A stretch of 20,472 nt of DNA from JAITWN01 sp964581365 (GTDB taxonomy: Bacteria > Pseudomonadota > Gammaproteobacteria > SZUA-140). The stretch is from the NCBI GenBank assembly GCA_964581365.1, contig CAZOOF010000040.1:1-20472 (forward strand). Reading direction: 5' to 3'. The position numbers were made by a program, and so were the translations under genes. Shown one piece after another: positions 1 through 7,149 of this stretch (its first letter is position 1; every line of letters starts with the position of its first letter). The notes beneath the pieces were generated by a model, which was given only the letters and a program-made list of their open reading frames with translations, made no database searches and was not told the origin of the DNA.

Positions 1-108
1 GACGTCAGCGCCGTCTTCACTCCGGTGCCGGAGCCGTCCTCGCTGGCTCTGATGGGGCTGGCCCTGCTGGGTCTTGGCGCCGCGGCCCGCCGCCGCATGA
101 TGAGCTGA
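1..108 (+). CDS. PEP-CTERM sorting-domain protein, C-terminal end only
   Basis: The window opens inside a reading frame whose last 35 residues form a textbook PEP-CTERM tripartite signal. A Val-Pro-Glu-Pro motif (codons 9-12, bases 25-36) is followed by a hydrophobic helix rich in Leu, Gly and Ala (about codons 15-29) and then an Arg-Arg-Arg cluster (codons 30-32), ending Met-Met-Ser-stop. Such tails are recognised in the inner membrane by exosortases, which are thought to cleave at the PEP motif so that the protein reaches the surface or the exopolysaccharide matrix. The XrtA gene at 16589 is the obvious candidate enzyme. The N-terminal part lies outside the window, so the function of the mature protein cannot be told. 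The frame has no start here because it is cut by the window edge. An intrinsic terminator follows 35 bases downstream, so this transcript appears to end before the methyltransferase gene. Confidence 0.9.
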   Translation, partial: DVSAVFTPVPEPSSLALMGLALLGLGAAARRRMMS

Positions 109-143
109 AGTCATAGCTCGATCGAGGGTAACTCTTCGACCTC

Positions 144-173
144 AAAGCCCCGGCCTGGCCGGGGCTTTTTTTT
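144..173 (+). terminator. Rho-independent terminator after the PEP-CTERM gene
   Basis: The arms at 144-154 (AAAGCCCCGGC) and 158-168 (GCCGGGGCTTT) are perfectly complementary and form an 11-bp GC-rich stem with a CTG loop. The right arm runs into a tract of eight T at 166-173. This is a classic intrinsic terminator for the PEP-CTERM gene ending at 108. Confidence 0.92.
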
Positions 174-410
174 GCTCGCAACTCACGCGCTGAACCATTG
201 CGTCTGCCGTGCCGGCGTCGGCTCCGGGGATTCCACGCGTTCCGGCTTCGTCTGCTCCTTCCTCGGCCCCCCGCTGCTCATCCTCTCCTGCAGAATCGGC
301 TGTCCGCGTCGATACATGCGGGTGAACCGCGGTTCCGGCCCGGTCGCCGATCCGGCAGGGGAGCCGGTAGAATCGCACTCTGGCCCCAGGGGCCGAGCAG
401 AGGAAGCGCC

Positions 411-1130
411 ATGACGGGAAATGATCCCTATCAGGAAATGCTGGATGATCCACGCCTGCCTTTCGATCTGCGCTGGGCGCTGGTCAGCGAAATCGATTCC
501 ACCAATCGCCGGTTCGGCATCTATCGCCGCTTCATTCAGAGTTGGAACGCGCTGGTCGGAGCGCCGGAGGCGGACACGCTGTCAGTATTCGAGGTCGGTT
601 CAGGCTCGGGCGGTCTGTCGCGGGAAATCGCCCGCTGGGGACGGGAGCGCCGGCTTGCGCTCGATCTCCATCTGTACGACGCTCAGGAGGACGTGCTGAA
701 GGCCAGTCTGGCGAAGTTCGATTCCCAAGCGCCGCCGCAGATCCACGTGGCTACTCCCGAGCACCTGGCGGTATATCCCGACGATGCCTTCGATTATGTG
801 GTCTCGCTTCATGTGCTGCATCACATCCAGCCCTTTGCCACCGCGGTGTCGGCGGTGGAGCAGATGCTGCGGGTGGCGCGGCGCGGCGTGCTGATCATCG
901 ATCTGGAGAACAAGCCGGGCGCCATCACCTTTGCGCGGGTGTGGAACCGCCTGACGGGCGTGTCCTCGGCCCTGAGCGCCGATGGCATCAAGAGCCTGCG
1001 GCGTGCGCACGATCCACGGCGACTGCTGGATGCTCTGCGCGAAGCCGGACGCAGGGAGGGCATGCGGCTGGATATGAAGCGTTATCCGCCACTGGTTCCG
1101 TACTGGCGCCTGCAGGCGATCAGAGAGTGA
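411..1130 (+). CDS. Class I SAM-dependent methyltransferase, substrate unknown
   Basis: This 239-residue protein has the Rossmann-type SAM-binding fold. The glycine-rich motif I (VFEVGSGSGG, residues 59-68) is followed by an acidic residue at the end of strand 2 (Asp90) and by the FDYVVSLHVLHH segment (127-138), which matches motif IV/post-motif IV of the Methyltransf_11/25 type. No membrane segment or signal peptide is seen, so it should be cytoplasmic. The frame is open further upstream (to 198). The ATG at 411 is preferred because AGAGGAAG lies just before it (399-406) and the homologous-looking part begins soon after. It stands alone between a terminator and a gene on the opposite strand. 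A TAGAAT hexamer at 368-373 could be its -10 box, without a recognisable -35. The acceptor could be a small molecule, lipid or sugar; the sequence does not say which. Involvement in exopolysaccharide modification is only a guess from position. Confidence 0.85.
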   Translation: MTGNDPYQEMLDDPRLPFDLRWALVSEIDSTNRRFGIYRRFIQSWNALVGAPEADTLSVFEVGSGSGGLSREIARWGRERRLALDLHLYDAQEDVLKASLAKFDSQAPPQIHVATPEHLAVYPDDAFDYVVSLHVLHHIQPFATAVSAVEQMLRVARRGVLIIDLENKPGAITFARVWNRLTGVSSALSADGIKSLRRAHDPRRLLDALREAGRREGMRLDMKRYPPLVPYWRLQAIRE

Positions 1131-1160
1131 TCAGGCGGAAGGGATTCTCCGGGACGCGGC

Positions 1161-2051
1161 TTACTGCTGCATTCTGGCCAGCTGGTGCCGGGCGATAGCC
1201 AGGGCGATGCGCTGGATGGGATTGCGGTGACCGCCGGGTCGCCAGGTCCGCTTCATCCGCTGGCGATAGGCATCGAAATGCAGTCCCCAGGGCGCGGCCA
1301 GCAGGGATCCGCGGCCCAGCAGAATCTTGAGCACCTCGGTGGCGGCCACGCCGGCGCAGAGTTCGCAGGCCATCGGAGTCGAGGGGCCGCGTCCGCGGGC
1401 AAAATCGACCGCGGAAGGATCGGCAAGGTAGGCGCGTTGCAGCATGGCCGGGGACAGGCCGACCAGGAAGCGGGCAAGCTGCTCGGCCTCATCGCGGCCT
1501 TCCATGCCGAAATAGTCCTCGAAACTCATCTGGCCCGGCAGGAAATTGAGCAGAGCCACGCCCATGCCGAGGGGGGCGGCCGTTACCGCCGGGATGCCGC
1601 GGCGCGCGCATGAGGCGAAGACCTCGCGGCGGGCCGACACGGCGAAGAAATCGAGTCCATCGACGTAGACGTCCACGTCGGCCAGAAAACTGTCCATGTT
1701 GTCGGAGCGGACGCCTTCCGGAAAGCGGCGAATATCGAGATCCGGATTGATGTCGCGGGCCATGTCGATCAGAGTGTCGAGCTTCGACTGTCCCAGGGAC
1801 GACAGCGTGGCGCCGGCCTGACGGTTGAAATTGGCGAGCTCGAAGCGGTCGAATTCGGCCAGGCTGAAGGCACCGATGCCCAGGCGGGTGAGGGTAAGCA
1901 GATGGCTGCCGCCAACGCCCCCCAGGCCGGCGATGGCAACCCGGGCGCCGCGCAGACGCTGTTCTTCGGCCGCGGTTATCCAGCCGCGGGTGCGCGAAAA
2001 CGCTTCGGTGGCATCGAAGGCGGCAGGTTCGTTGCTCGGGATCTGCGACAA
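1161..2051 (-). CDS. ThiF/MoeB/HesA-family E1-like adenylyltransferase
   Basis: This 296-residue protein has the E1-like nucleotide-binding fold: GLGGVGG at residues 42-48, the adenylate-binding NFNRQ at 74-78 and the Asp-Gly-Leu-Asp segment at 131-134. Family members activate the C-terminus of a small ubiquitin-like protein or peptide by adenylation (ThiS, MoaD, microcin precursor), usually for sulfur transfer or conjugation. A single Cys-x-x-Cys (C229, C232) is present, whereas many MoeB/ThiF proteins use four zinc-binding cysteines. The only possible start is TTG at 2051: an in-frame stop lies at 2112-2114 with no ATG, GTG or TTG between, and the next internal Met (97) falls after the nucleotide-binding motif. 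No clear Shine-Dalgarno is seen. No ThiS/MoaD-like gene is visible nearby, so its partner is unknown. It is convergent with the methyltransferase (30-bp gap) and divergent from the 2215 gene. Confidence 0.85.
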   Translation of the reverse strand: MSQIPSNEPAAFDATEAFSRTRGWITAAEEQRLRGARVAIAGLGGVGGSHLLTLTRLGIGAFSLAEFDRFELANFNRQAGATLSSLGQSKLDTLIDMARDINPDLDIRRFPEGVRSDNMDSFLADVDVYVDGLDFFAVSARREVFASCARRGIPAVTAAPLGMGVALLNFLPGQMSFEDYFGMEGRDEAEQLARFLVGLSPAMLQRAYLADPSAVDFARGRGPSTPMACELCAGVAATEVLKILLGRGSLLAAPWGLHFDAYRQRMKRTWRPGGHRNPIQRIALAIARHQLARMQQ

Positions 2052-2214
2052 GCTGATGGATGACGGTTTGTGGTCGGAATGGGCAGACGGTAAAGTCGCA
2101 TGCCGGGAATGTCAACCGAAGGACCGTCGCGGGCATTGGACGCCGGAGGCAATGCGGCCGATATGAAATGAGCCGCCATGCGCAGGGGCGGATGAATGAC
2201 ACGGATGAGGGACC

Positions 2215-3024
2215 ATGAAAACGCTGTTCACGAGAATCGTTCTGGGCATGCTTCTGGGTGCGGCAGGCATCGTGGTGCAGGCCGACGAGCGTGGTGAGAC
2301 GCTCGCGCGCCAGGTCTACGATCGTCCGGATGGAGTGGATCTGACCGCGGCCGGAATGATGGAGCTGGTCGAGGCGGGTCGCGAACCGCGCGTGCGCCGC
2401 TTCGTGAGCTTTCGTCAGGACAAGGGCGGCGGAGAGACGCGGTCCCTGATCCGCTTCATCGAGCCGGCCGATATTCGCGGCACCGGCCTGCTGACCATCG
2501 ACCGGGCCGGGGCCGATGCCGATGCCGACCAGTGGGTCTACCTCCCGGCGCTCGATCGTTCGCGCCGTATTCCCGCGGCACGCAAGGGCGGCCGTTTTGT
2601 CGCCTCGGATCTGTACTACGAAGACATGCAGGACCGGGTCCCGGATGAGGATGTCCATCGCTGGCTGCGCGAAGATTCGATCGGCGGCAAGACCGTCGAG
2701 GTGCTGGAGAGCGTGCCGGTGAACGCTGGCAATTCGGTTTACAGCAAGCGCCTCAGCTGGATCGATCCGGAAACGCTGCTGCCGTTGCGGGTCGATTATT
2801 ACCGTCGCGGCAGCGGTGAACCGTTCAAGCGGCTGACGGTGCAGAAGGTCGAGCGTATCCAGGGCTATTGGACCGTCACCGACAGCATCATGGAGGATCT
2901 GGAAACCAGACACCGCACGCGGATGCTGATCGAGCGCACGGTATACGATCGCGATCTGCCGCAGGATCTGTTTTCCGTGCAGGTGCTCGAGGACGCTGCG
3001 CGCGAAGAGCGCTACCTGCCATGA
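2215..3024 (+). CDS. Periplasmic LolA-like 'outer membrane lipoprotein-sorting' protein
   Basis: This 269-residue protein begins with a Sec signal peptide: basic start, hydrophobic core to about residue 21, predicted cleavage after Gln-Ala at 22-23. The mature part starts Asp-Glu-Arg and carries the pattern of the LolA-like family annotated 'outer membrane lipoprotein-sorting protein'. This includes the ARQVYDRPDG start, the FIEPADIRGTGLL strand around residues 82-94 and a Tyr-rich central section. The family has the half-open beta-barrel of LolA/LolB and is often encoded beside MMPL/RND transporters, where it probably carries a hydrophobic molecule across the periplasm. That fits here: the SPOR-barrel gene overlaps its stop (ATGA) and the MMPL gene follows. 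The start at 2215 is supported by GAGGGA 4-9 bases upstream and by the signal peptide. The 163-bp gap to the divergent E1-like gene should hold its promoter, but I see no convincing -35/-10 pair. Confidence 0.85.
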   Translation: MKTLFTRIVLGMLLGAAGIVVQADERGETLARQVYDRPDGVDLTAAGMMELVEAGREPRVRRFVSFRQDKGGGETRSLIRFIEPADIRGTGLLTIDRAGADADADQWVYLPALDRSRRIPAARKGGRFVASDLYYEDMQDRVPDEDVHRWLREDSIGGKTVEVLESVPVNAGNSVYSKRLSWIDPETLLPLRVDYYRRGSGEPFKRLTVQKVERIQGYWTVTDSIMEDLETRHRTRMLIERTVYDRDLPQDLFSVQVLEDAAREERYLP

Positions 3025-4850
3025 GGGGAGCGTGTTCGCGCCTGGCAGCGTGGGTTCGCGCCTGTGGCGGCGTGACCATGCTGTGCCTGCTCGGTTTATT
3101 GCCCGCGCCGATGGCCATGGCCGAGGAAGCGGCCGATGACGCCTTGTCCAGGGCCTATGCCAGTCGTGAAGCGGCTGAGCAGGCCGCCGCCGAGCTGCGA
3201 GCCGCCGGCATCGCCGTCCGGATCGAGGAGGCGAGAGAAGAGGGCAGCGCGCTGTACAGTGTGCAGTTGCGCGGCTTCGAGCGCTGGGCCGATGCCCAGC
3301 GTGCCGCCCGCGGTCTGCGCCAGCAGGGTATCGAGAGCTTCGTTTTTCCGCCGCCCGACGGGCGGGGCTACGCCGTCGGCGCGGGAGCGTTCGCGTCGAT
3401 GGAGAATGCCGAGCGCATGGCCCTGCGGCTGCTCTCGCTGGGATATCGCGAGGCCTACACTCTGAGGCTCGGGAGAGGCGCCGTGGCCTGGCGCCTGATA
3501 GAGCTCGATGGAGAAGCCGATCAGGCCGAGAAATCGCGCTCCTCGTTCATTTCCCCGGCGGGAGAATCCTTGTCCCGCGCTTTCTCCCGCTCAGCCTTCA
3601 GCGGCGGTCTGGAGCGGATCCATGCCGAAAGCGGCTGGACGACCGTTCGGGATGACGTCGACGGGAGTGCTTATCTGCGCGCAGATGCCTACGCCGGATG
3701 GCGGAGCGCTGGCTCCTGGGAGGCGCGGATATCCGCCCGCCTCTATGCCTGGCGTCAGCACGGCGACACGGAGTTTACCCACGGCGAGATCGATGCCGGG
3801 GACTCCTGGCTGCGCTACCGTGGCGACAGCTGGCGTGTCACTGCCGGCATGCAGACGGTGCTCTGGGGGCGCGCGGACGAATTGCCGCCGACCGACCGGC
3901 TCAGCGTGCAGGATGTGACCCGCTTCGCGCTCGACGATCTGTCGGAGCGGCGCCGGTCGGCGCCGCTGCTGCGGCTGGAGCACTTCATCGGCGCGTCGAA
4001 ACTCGACCTGTTGTGGATGCCGCGGTTTCGCGCTGCGGAGCTGCCACACGATGATGACATCTGGCATCCGGTCGATCGCCGCCGGGGCGCCCTGATTGGA
4101 ATTCGGCCCGATCCCCTGCTCAGCGCGCTGGTGCAGGGCGGCGGGTACCAGGAGGATGATGATGGCTATGGTGGCGTCGGGCTGCGCTGGAGCCGTTCCG
4201 GAGAAGGAATGGACTATGCGTTCAGCATCCAGCGTGTGCGTCATTCACTGCCGTACTATGAGCTCGACGCGGCCGTTCGCGGAGCATTGCTGCTGAACCC
4301 GCTGGATCCCGCCGGCGCGGTCGCAGCGGGCGATGCATCGCGGACCTTCGTTGCCCGTCATCCGCTCAGTACGGTGGCCGGCGTCGATCTGGGGCTGGTC
4401 ACCGGCGGGATGACCTGGCGGCTGGAGGCGGCATGGCTGTCGGATGTGCCGGTCACCATGGGTGATCTGCGCATGGACACCGTCCCCGCGATCGACTGGA
4501 CGGTGGGGCTGGAATTCTTCCCCGGTGATGCGGAAACGCGCGTCACCCTGCAGCTCACCGGGCGTGAGCTGTTCGATCTGCCCGCTACCATTCTCGATCG
4601 GGAACGTATCGTCGCGCTTGGCGGAGAGCTGGAGTCGATTCTGCCGGGCTATCGCTGGCGCGCCCGCATGCGTTTCTCCACCGGTCTGGATCGTCGCGAT
4701 GTCTATCTCAATCCGGAGCTGGCGTTCATCGGTTTCGAACCGCACGAACTGTACCTCGCTGGACACTGGCTCGATGGCGCCGACATGACCGCAGGCGGCC
4801 ATTTCCAGGATAACGATCTGATCGCGCTGGGCTGGAGGGCCCGCTATTGA
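3021..4850 (+). CDS. Outer-membrane beta-barrel protein with N-terminal SPOR-like repeats
   Basis: This 609-residue protein starts at an ATG that overlaps the previous stop (ATGA), with a signal peptide ending near Ala34. Residues about 42-162 contain three successive beta-alpha-beta units; the last two (YSVQL..., YAVGAGAF...) together resemble a complete SPOR domain, a fold that binds denuded peptidoglycan. A Ser-rich linker follows at about 170-200. From about residue 205 to the end the sequence alternates aromatic/hydrophobic and polar residues as in a transmembrane beta-barrel, and the final residues (ALGWRARY) end in an aromatic residue, as BAM substrates usually do. The segment QTVLWGRADELPPTDRLS and the C-terminal third recall the DUF1302-type barrels found with RND lipid transporters; I am not certain of that assignment. 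The likely role is the outer-membrane part of a transport route with the LolA-like and MMPL proteins. An open frame extends upstream to 2868 but lies inside the preceding gene. Confidence 0.78.
   Translation: MRGACSRLAAWVRACGGVTMLCLLGLLPAPMAMAEEAADDALSRAYASREAAEQAAAELRAAGIAVRIEEAREEGSALYSVQLRGFERWADAQRAARGLRQQGIESFVFPPPDGRGYAVGAGAFASMENAERMALRLLSLGYREAYTLRLGRGAVAWRLIELDGEADQAEKSRSSFISPAGESLSRAFSRSAFSGGLERIHAESGWTTVRDDVDGSAYLRADAYAGWRSAGSWEARISARLYAWRQHGDTEFTHGEIDAGDSWLRYRGDSWRVTAGMQTVLWGRADELPPTDRLSVQDVTRFALDDLSERRRSAPLLRLEHFIGASKLDLLWMPRFRAAELPHDDDIWHPVDRRRGALIGIRPDPLLSALVQGGGYQEDDDGYGGVGLRWSRSGEGMDYAFSIQRVRHSLPYYELDAAVRGALLLNPLDPAGAVAAGDASRTFVARHPLSTVAGVDLGLVTGGMTWRLEAAWLSDVPVTMGDLRMDTVPAIDWTVGLEFFPGDAETRVTLQLTGRELFDLPATILDRERIVALGGELESILPGYRWRARMRFSTGLDRRDVYLNPELAFIGFEPHELYLAGHWLDGADMTAGGHFQDNDLIALGWRARY
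4834..4838 (+). promoter_or_regulatory. Shine-Dalgarno fixing the TTG start of the MMPL gene
   Basis: GGAGG at 4834-4838 lies 8 bases before the TTG at 4847 and inside the end of the upstream gene. It supports the TTG start over the first in-frame ATG (codon 18), which would delete half of the first membrane helix. Confidence 0.75.
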
Positions 4851-7105
4851 GGCGTAGCCCTGTTCCGGCGCCGGTCGCGCTCCTGCTGCTGGTAGTCATG
4901 GCGCTGGCGCCGCTGGCCCTGGTGCCCCGCATCGAGATCAATAACGCCCCCGAGATCTATTTTCCGTCCTCCGCTGTTGCGGTGGAGTTCGAGCGCGGTC
5001 TGCGCGAGCGCTTCCCGGAAGATCAGGTGATCGTGGCGATGTTCGTCTCCCCCGATCTCTACGGCGACGAGTTCATCGGGCGCATGGAAGCGTTGACCGA
5101 GGCGCTGCAGCGCCACCCGCTGGTGGAGCGGGTGATCTCGCCGATGACGATGGATCGCATCAGCGGCAGCGAGGACGGGTTCGTTGTCGAGCCGCTCCTG
5201 TCCAGCGAAATGGCGGCGATGCTCGATCCGCTGGAGCGCCGGCAGCGCGTGCTCTCGGATCGCTTCGCGCCTGGCCTGCTGGTGTCGGATGATGGTGATG
5301 CGCTCGCCATGATCGTTCGCCCCCGGGAGCTGAAGGACAGCTTTCACCGGCGCGAATTGATGGATACCTTCCATGCCGCGGTGAGCGAGGCCGGGCTCGC
5401 GGATCGCCTCGCTGCGGTGAGCGGCATCGTTCCGCTCGAGGTGGCGCAGCTGCGGTCCATGCTGCGTGACAGCATGATCTTCATTCCCGTCACACTGGCG
5501 CTCGGGCTCGGACTTATCGCCTGGCTGTTCCGCCGTCCATTGGCGGTGCTGGTGGCAGCGCTGGCGTTCGCCGCGATCATCGATTCGACGCTCGCTCTGA
5601 TGGTGCTGTTCGGCTGGCCCTATACGATGGTGTCGGGCATCCTGCCGCCGTTGCTGCTGGCCTTGACCGTGGCCCTGCTGATCCATTGGTACAACGCGCT
5701 CGCTCACGCCGCGGCGCGCGGGCTGAGCGGTCCGGAGCGGGTCAGTCACGCGCTCGCCGGCATTACCTCGCCGGCGATCTATACCTCGCTCACTACCGCG
5801 GCCGGCCTGCTGTCGCTCACTTTCAGTCCGGTGCAGCCCGTCGCTGCCTTCGGCATGATCGGGGCTGCGGGCATGCTTGTCCTGTGTTTCGTGGTGCTGG
5901 TGCTGCTGCCGCCGCTGTTCATGCGCGACCGCCATGCCTGGGGGACCAGTGGAGCCGGCCTCCGGGCCATGGACCGGCTCGTATCCGTACTGCGCAGGCT
6001 GGCGATGCGCCATCCGCTCCCCGTGCTCGTTTCGGCCGCGGCACTGCTGCTGCTTGCGACCCTGATGACCTTCCGTGTCGAGGTCGAGACCGATCTGTTT
6101 CGTTTTTTCCAGCCGGAACATCCGATCACAGTTGCCACCGAACGGATCCAGGAAAACATCAGCGGCGTAACCACGCTGGAACTGGTGCTCGATGCCGATG
6201 AGCGTGATGCCTTCATGGATCCGCAGGTCCTTACCTCGGTCAAGGCCTTGCAGGACAGCGTGGCGGCAATGCCGGAGGTCGATCGCACCATGTCGATGGT
6301 GGATCTGATCGAGGAAATGAACTGGGGGTTTCATGGCGAGGACGTGAGGTACCGCGCGCTGCCGGCCTCCGCGGACCTGATCGCGCAGTACTTGCTCCTC
6401 TATGATGGGGTGGACCTGCACGATCTCGTCGACCGGGATTTTCAGCGCGCGCGCATTCTGCTGAATCTGAATGTGCACGGCGCGCGCGCGATCAACGCGG
6501 TCATCGAGGCTATCGAGGCGAGGATCGAGGCTGAGCCTCCGGGCTTCACCGTTACTGCCGCCGGTTTCGGCCGCCTGTTCGGCGATCAGGAAGCCCTGCT
6601 CATCGAAGGGCAGGTCAAGGGACTGTTTGCAGCTGTGCTGCTCATTTTCGGTCTGATGGCGCTTCAGTGGCGTTCCTTGCGCTCTTCGGCGCTTTGTATG
6701 GTGCCCAATCTGGCGCCGGTGCTGCTGATCTTCGGCCTGATGGGGGCGCTGGGAATCTGGCTCGACATGGCTACGGCGATGATCGCCAGTGTCACCGTGG
6801 GGATCGCCGTCGACGACACCATTCATCTGTACCACGGCTACCGTCACCGGGTGGCGGCTGGGGTGAACCGGATATGGGCATTGGCGCGCAGCTACCAGTA
6901 TGCGGGCAGGGCGGTCACGGCGACGACGCTGATCCTGGTGCCTCAGTTCATGCTGCTGGCCACCTCGCAGTTCGTGCCTACCATGGAGTTTGGATTCCTG
7001 ACAGCGCTTGGCCTGTCGGTAGCGCTGGCATTCGATTTGCTGGTGTTGCCGGCGATGCTGGTGGTGCTTGGAGCCCGGAACGAGGCCGGACAACGATCCG
7101 GCTGA
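4847..7105 (+). CDS. MMPL/RND-superfamily inner-membrane transporter
   Basis: This 752-residue protein has the duplicated RND layout. One helix (about residues 9-27) precedes a periplasmic loop (about 28-208) and a block of five helices (about 209-357). The second half repeats this with a helix at 390-408, a loop to about 590 and five helices from 591 to 741. The motif SVTVGIAVDDTIHLYH (648-663) in the second half has the paired Asp residues typical of proton-coupled MMPL proteins. The length fits the bacterial MMPL family that moves lipids or hydrophobic products (HpnN-like, mycobacterial MmpL); AcrB-type pumps exceed 1000 residues. It starts at a TTG that overlaps the previous stop (TTGA) behind a strong Shine-Dalgarno, so it is translationally coupled to the barrel gene. 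No adaptor or TolC-like gene is seen; the LolA-like protein and barrel seem to fill those roles. The cargo is unknown. Confidence 0.88.
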   Translation: MRRSPVPAPVALLLLVVMALAPLALVPRIEINNAPEIYFPSSAVAVEFERGLRERFPEDQVIVAMFVSPDLYGDEFIGRMEALTEALQRHPLVERVISPMTMDRISGSEDGFVVEPLLSSEMAAMLDPLERRQRVLSDRFAPGLLVSDDGDALAMIVRPRELKDSFHRRELMDTFHAAVSEAGLADRLAAVSGIVPLEVAQLRSMLRDSMIFIPVTLALGLGLIAWLFRRPLAVLVAALAFAAIIDSTLALMVLFGWPYTMVSGILPPLLLALTVALLIHWYNALAHAAARGLSGPERVSHALAGITSPAIYTSLTTAAGLLSLTFSPVQPVAAFGMIGAAGMLVLCFVVLVLLPPLFMRDRHAWGTSGAGLRAMDRLVSVLRRLAMRHPLPVLVSAAALLLLATLMTFRVEVETDLFRFFQPEHPITVATERIQENISGVTTLELVLDADERDAFMDPQVLTSVKALQDSVAAMPEVDRTMSMVDLIEEMNWGFHGEDVRYRALPASADLIAQYLLLYDGVDLHDLVDRDFQRARILLNLNVHGARAINAVIEAIEARIEAEPPGFTVTAAGFGRLFGDQEALLIEGQVKGLFAAVLLIFGLMALQWRSLRSSALCMVPNLAPVLLIFGLMGALGIWLDMATAMIASVTVGIAVDDTIHLYHGYRHRVAAGVNRIWALARSYQYAGRAVTATTLILVPQFMLLATSQFVPTMEFGFLTALGLSVALAFDLLVLPAMLVVLGARNEAGQRSG

Positions 7106-7131
7106 CGAAGATGAGCGCTGCGCTGGAGCTT

Positions 7132-7149
7132 GCCGGCTGATCAGCCGGC
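7132..7149. repeat. Perfect 18-bp palindrome between convergent genes
   Basis: GCCGGCTGATCAGCCGGC is self-complementary over 18 bases. It straddles the stop codon of the minus-strand acyltransferase (7141-7143) and lies 26 bases after the MMPL stop. It could fold as a 7-bp hairpin with a GATC loop on either strand and act as a weak bidirectional terminator. There is no T-tract, so this is uncertain. Confidence 0.4.

Noticed and set aside
162..175. GG-N10-GC spacing resembling a sigma-54 promoter
   Set aside because: It lies within the terminator stem and T-tract, and the bases after GG do not follow the CAC consensus; the spacing is coincidental.
1489..2913. 474-codon open frame on the minus strand across the E1-like and LolA-like genes
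   Set aside because: It overlaps two well-supported genes in other frames, crosses a likely promoter region, and its translation is Arg/His/Pro-rich without recognisable motifs, as expected for an antisense shadow in high-GC DNA.
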